Shown piece after piece: positions 61,532 to 64,000 of a DNA stretch of 64,000 bases. The stretch's first letter is position 1; every line of letters starts with the position of its first letter. A program made the translations under genes and the position numbers. The notes beneath the pieces were generated by a model. It searched no databases and was not told where the DNA came from. It saw only the letters and a program-made list of their open reading frames with translations. Location: NCBI RefSeq assembly GCF_017052585.1, contig NZ_JAFFHZ010000001.1:1732501-1796500 (forward strand), in the 5' to 3' direction. The stretch is from Paenibacillus apiarius. Lineage in GTDB: Bacteria; Bacillota; Bacilli; Paenibacillales; Paenibacillaceae.

Positions 61532-64000
61532 TTACGCGTCATTCGCCGCTGCGACGAATGACTTCTCCGTCCGCTCGCGATCGCGCTCAAGGACAGGCTT
61601 CAAGTAACGTCCGGTATAAGAAGCGTCTACCTTCACGACATCCTCTGGCGTGCCTTGGGCAACGAGCGAGCCACCGCCACTGCCGCCTTCCGGGCCTAAA
61701 TCAATAATATAGTCCGCCGTCTTGATAACATCGAGATTGTGCTCGATGACAAGTACGGTCTCGCCAGAATTAACGAGACGGTGCAGCACCTGCAGCAAGC
61801 GGTCGATATCAGCTACATGCAGACCGGTCGTCGGCTCATCCAAGATATAGATCGTCTTGCCTGTGCTGCGGCGGTACAGCTCGGCTGCAAGCTTGACCCG
61901 CTGCGCCTCGCCGCCGGACAACGTCGTGGCCGGCTGACCGAGCTTCATATAGCCAAGGCCCACATCCAAAAGCGTCTGCACTTTGCGGTGAATGCGCGGC
62001 ACGTTCTGGAAGAACTCTACCCCATCCTCTATCGTCATCTCAAGCACGTCTGCAATGTTCTTGCCTTTATACTTCACTTCCAGCGTTTCGCGATTGTACC
62101 GTTTGCCCTTGCAAATCTCGCAGGGGACGTATACATCCGGCAGGAAGTGCATCTCTATTTTAATAATCCCGTCCCCGCGGCAAGCCTCGCAACGGCCGCC
62201 CTTCACGTTGAAGCTGAACCGGCCCTTCTTGTAGCCGCGGATCTTAGCCTCATTCGTCTGCGCGAACAGATCACGAATATCGTCGAACACGCCGGTGTAG
62301 GTCGCCGGATTCGAACGCGGTGTCCTCCCGATAGGCGATTGGTCGATATCGATCACTTTATCGATATGCTCCATGCCGCGAATTTCACGGTGTTCGCCCG
62401 GACGAACCTTGGCTCTGTTCAGGTCACGCGCCAATGTCTTATACAGGATCTCGTTCACCAGCGTCGATTTGCCGGAACCGGAGACGCCTGTGACCGCCGT
62501 GAATACGCCCAGCGGAATCTTTGCATTGACGCCACGCAAGTTATTCTCCTTGGCTCCGCGCACTTCGATCCATCTCCCGTCCGGCGACCGGCGCTCCAAC
62601 GGAACCGGAATGAACTTACGTCCGCTCAAGTATTGGCCAGTAAGCGACTGTTGATCCGCCATGATTTCCTTCGGTGTGCCTTCCGCAACGACTTTGCCCC
62701 CATGAATACCCGCGCCTGGACCGATATCAATAATATAGTCGGCCGCAAGCATCGTATCCTCATCGTGTTCCACGACAATCAGCGTATTGCCCAAATCACG
62801 CATATGCTCCAACGTTTCAATGAGGCGATCGTTATCACGCTGATGCAGCCCGATACTTGGCTCGTCCAATATATAAAGGACGCCCATCAAGCTGGACCCA
62901 ATCTGCGTCGCGAGACGAATCCGCTGCGCCTCGCCGCCGGACAACGTTCCTGCCGCTCGGTTCAGCGTCAAATATTCTAACCCGACATTCACCAGGAATC
63001 CGAGACGCGAATTAATCTCTTTCAAGATGAGATTCGCAATCATCTGCTCCTTCTCGCTGAGCTCCAGACCCGAGAAGAAGCGCTGAGCTTCCCCGATCGA
63101 CAGCGCCGTCACGTAGGCCATATTCTTGTCGTTCACGGTCACGGCCAACGTTTCCTTGCGCAAGCGGTATCCTTTGCATACACCGCACGGCTTCGCGCTC
63201 ATAAAGCCTTCGATGTACTCGCGAATGCCTTCCGAGGCTGTCTCGCGATAGCGTCGTTCGAGGTTGTGAATGACACCTTCGAACACGACGTGAGCTTCCT
63301 TCGAATGACCGAAATCATTCTCGTAGCGGAACTTCACCTTCTCGCTGCCTGTGCCATGCAGGAGCTTGGTCATCTGATCGGGCTCAAGCTGCCCTACCGG
63401 AATATCGGTCGGAATGCCGTAATGCTCACAGACTGACTTCAGAAACTGCGGATAGTAGTTCGAAGTGCTGCCGGCCCATGCTTCAAACGCTCCGTCATCG
63501 ATGGTTTTCTCCGTATCGGGAATGAGCAGTTCCGGATCGACAATCATCTTCATGCCGAGTCCGTCGCATTCTGGACAAGCGCCAAACGGACTGTTGAACG
63601 AGAACATCCGCGGCGACAATTCATCCATGCTGAAGCCGCAGGTCGGACAAGCCAGATTCGAGCTGAATACGAGTTCTTCTTCGCCGATAATATCGACGAG
63701 CAGCTTGCCGCCCGACATCTGCAGCGCCGTCTCGATCGAATCGGCCAAGCGGGCTTGCACGTCATCCTTGACGACGATACGGTCAACGACGACTTCGATG
63801 CTGTGCTTGCGGTTCTTGTCGAGCTCAATGCTCTCCGATACTTCGCGAATCTCGCCATCCACGCGCACGCGCACGAAGCCCTGCTTCTGGATGTCGGCGA
63901 GCACCGTCTTGTGCTCGCCTTTGCGTCCAGAGATGACCGGCGCCAAGAGCTGCAGCTTGGTCCGCTCTGGATAAGACATGATGCGGTCTACCATCTGCTC
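61532..64000 (-). CDS. uvrA: Excinuclease ABC subunit UvrA (N-terminus outside the window)
   Basis: The C-terminal 822 residues of the damage-recognition ATPase of nucleotide excision repair. Visible in order: the UvrB-binding/insertion region, first zinc finger CPTC ... CPEC, signature [16 protein letters not shown], Walker [12 protein letters not shown], then the second half with Walker [11 protein letters not shown], second zinc finger CEAC ... CEIC, signature [15 protein letters not shown] and [11 protein letters not shown]. About 130 N-terminal residues, including the first Walker A, lie beyond the right edge. The coding frame is intact. Confidence 0.96.
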   Translation of the reverse strand, partial: EQMVDRIMSYPERTKLQLLAPVISGRKGEHKTVLADIQKQGFVRVRVDGEIREVSESIELDKNRKHSIEVVVDRIVVKDDVQARLADSIETALQMSGGKLLVDIIGEEELVFSSNLACPTCGFSMDELSPRMFSFNSPFGACPECDGLGMKMIVDPELLIPDTEKTIDDGAFEAWAGSTSNYYPQFLKSVCEHYGIPTDIPVGQLEPDQMTKLLHGTGSEKVKFRYENDFGHSKEAHVVFEGVIHNLERRYRETASEGIREYIEGFMSAKPCGVCKGYRLRKETLAVTVNDKNMAYVTALSIGEAQRFFSGLELSEKEQMIANLILKEINSRLGFLVNVGLEYLTLNRAAGTLSGGEAQRIRLATQIGSSLMGVLYILDEPSIGLHQRDNDRLIETLEHMRDLGNTLIVVEHDEDTMLAADYIIDIGPGAGIHGGKVVAEGTPKEIMADQQSLTGQYLSGRKFIPVPLERRSPDGRWIEVRGAKENNLRGVNAKIPLGVFTAVTGVSGSGKSTLVNEILYKTLARDLNRAKVRPGEHREIRGMEHIDKVIDIDQSPIGRTPRSNPATYTGVFDDIRDLFAQTNEAKIRGYKKGRFSFNVKGGRCEACRGDGIIKIEMHFLPDVYVPCEICKGKRYNRETLEVKYKGKNIADVLEMTIEDGVEFFQNVPRIHRKVQTLLDVGLGYMKLGQPATTLSGGEAQRVKLAAELYRRSTGKTIYILDEPTTGLHVADIDRLLQVLHRLVNSGETVLVIEHNLDVIKTADYIIDLGPEGGSGGGSLVAQGTPEDVVKVDASYTGRYLKPVLERDRERTEKSFVAAANDA

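Overview
The window looks like a chromosomal segment of a Paenibacillus, most likely from the thiaminase-producing P. thiaminolyticus / P. dendritiformis group. The evidence is the Gram-positive pcrB-pcrA-ligA order, strong AGGAGG-type ribosome sites, a Spo0E-like sporulation protein, a BsrE-like type I toxin, an RRNPP-type receptor, and a secreted thiaminase I whose Cys/Glu catalytic pair is recognisable. No rRNA, tRNA or CRISPR array was seen. The two edges cut an ABC transporter ATPase (left) and uvrA (right).

Layout. 0-1.3 kb: DevC/FtsX-type ABC exporter. 1.5-12.2 kb: maltodextrin locus with two paralogous LacI regulators, a GH31 alpha-glucosidase, malE-malF-malG (malF carries an apparent one-base frameshift) and a neopullulanase-type GH13. 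The malE and second lacI promoters are divergent and share an operator. 12.2-13.0 kb: two tandem copies of a BsrE-like type I toxin-antitoxin unit. 13.0-18.7 kb: pcrB-pcrA-ligA operon. 18.8-39.2 kb: a cell-surface polysaccharide locus with a polyprenyl-phosphate sugar transferase, rhamnosyltransferase-like GT2 enzymes, dTDP-rhamnose genes, a lipid kinase next to an LtaS-like enzyme, a Wzm/Wzt-type exporter, a GT2 with a 14-residue-repeat coiled coil, an O-antigen-ligase-like protein and GalU. Its middle (about 25.6-35.7 kb) is much AT-richer than the flanks. 39.6-49.5 kb: mixed housekeeping and envelope genes (U32 peptidase, stalk-domain protein, HtrA-like protease, ferredoxin-type nitrite/sulfite reductase, HAD phosphatase, Spo0E-like protein).

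49.7-51.3 kb: a 435-residue HTH-TPR receptor whose stop codon overlaps the start of a 45-codon secreted propeptide (ATGA), with a 20-bp palindrome on its promoter. This has the form of a peptide quorum-sensing pair.

51.4-59.2 kb is the most interesting region: an eight-gene operon led by a TPP riboswitch with its own terminator. It reads thiM-thiD-thiE, then a MilB-like CMP N-glycosidase homologue, a MilA-like CMP hydroxymethylase (thymidylate synthase homologue), a SAM methyltransferase, a HAD-Nudix fusion, and secreted thiaminase I. This matches the pathway to bacimethrin, the precursor of the antivitamin 2'-methoxythiamin. Here it is joined to thiamin salvage genes and to a fused hydrolase that could be the self-immunity factor. 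59.2-61.0 kb: a large imperfect fold-back sequence and an IS3-family element with a programmed -1 frameshift. 61.5 kb to the end: uvrA.
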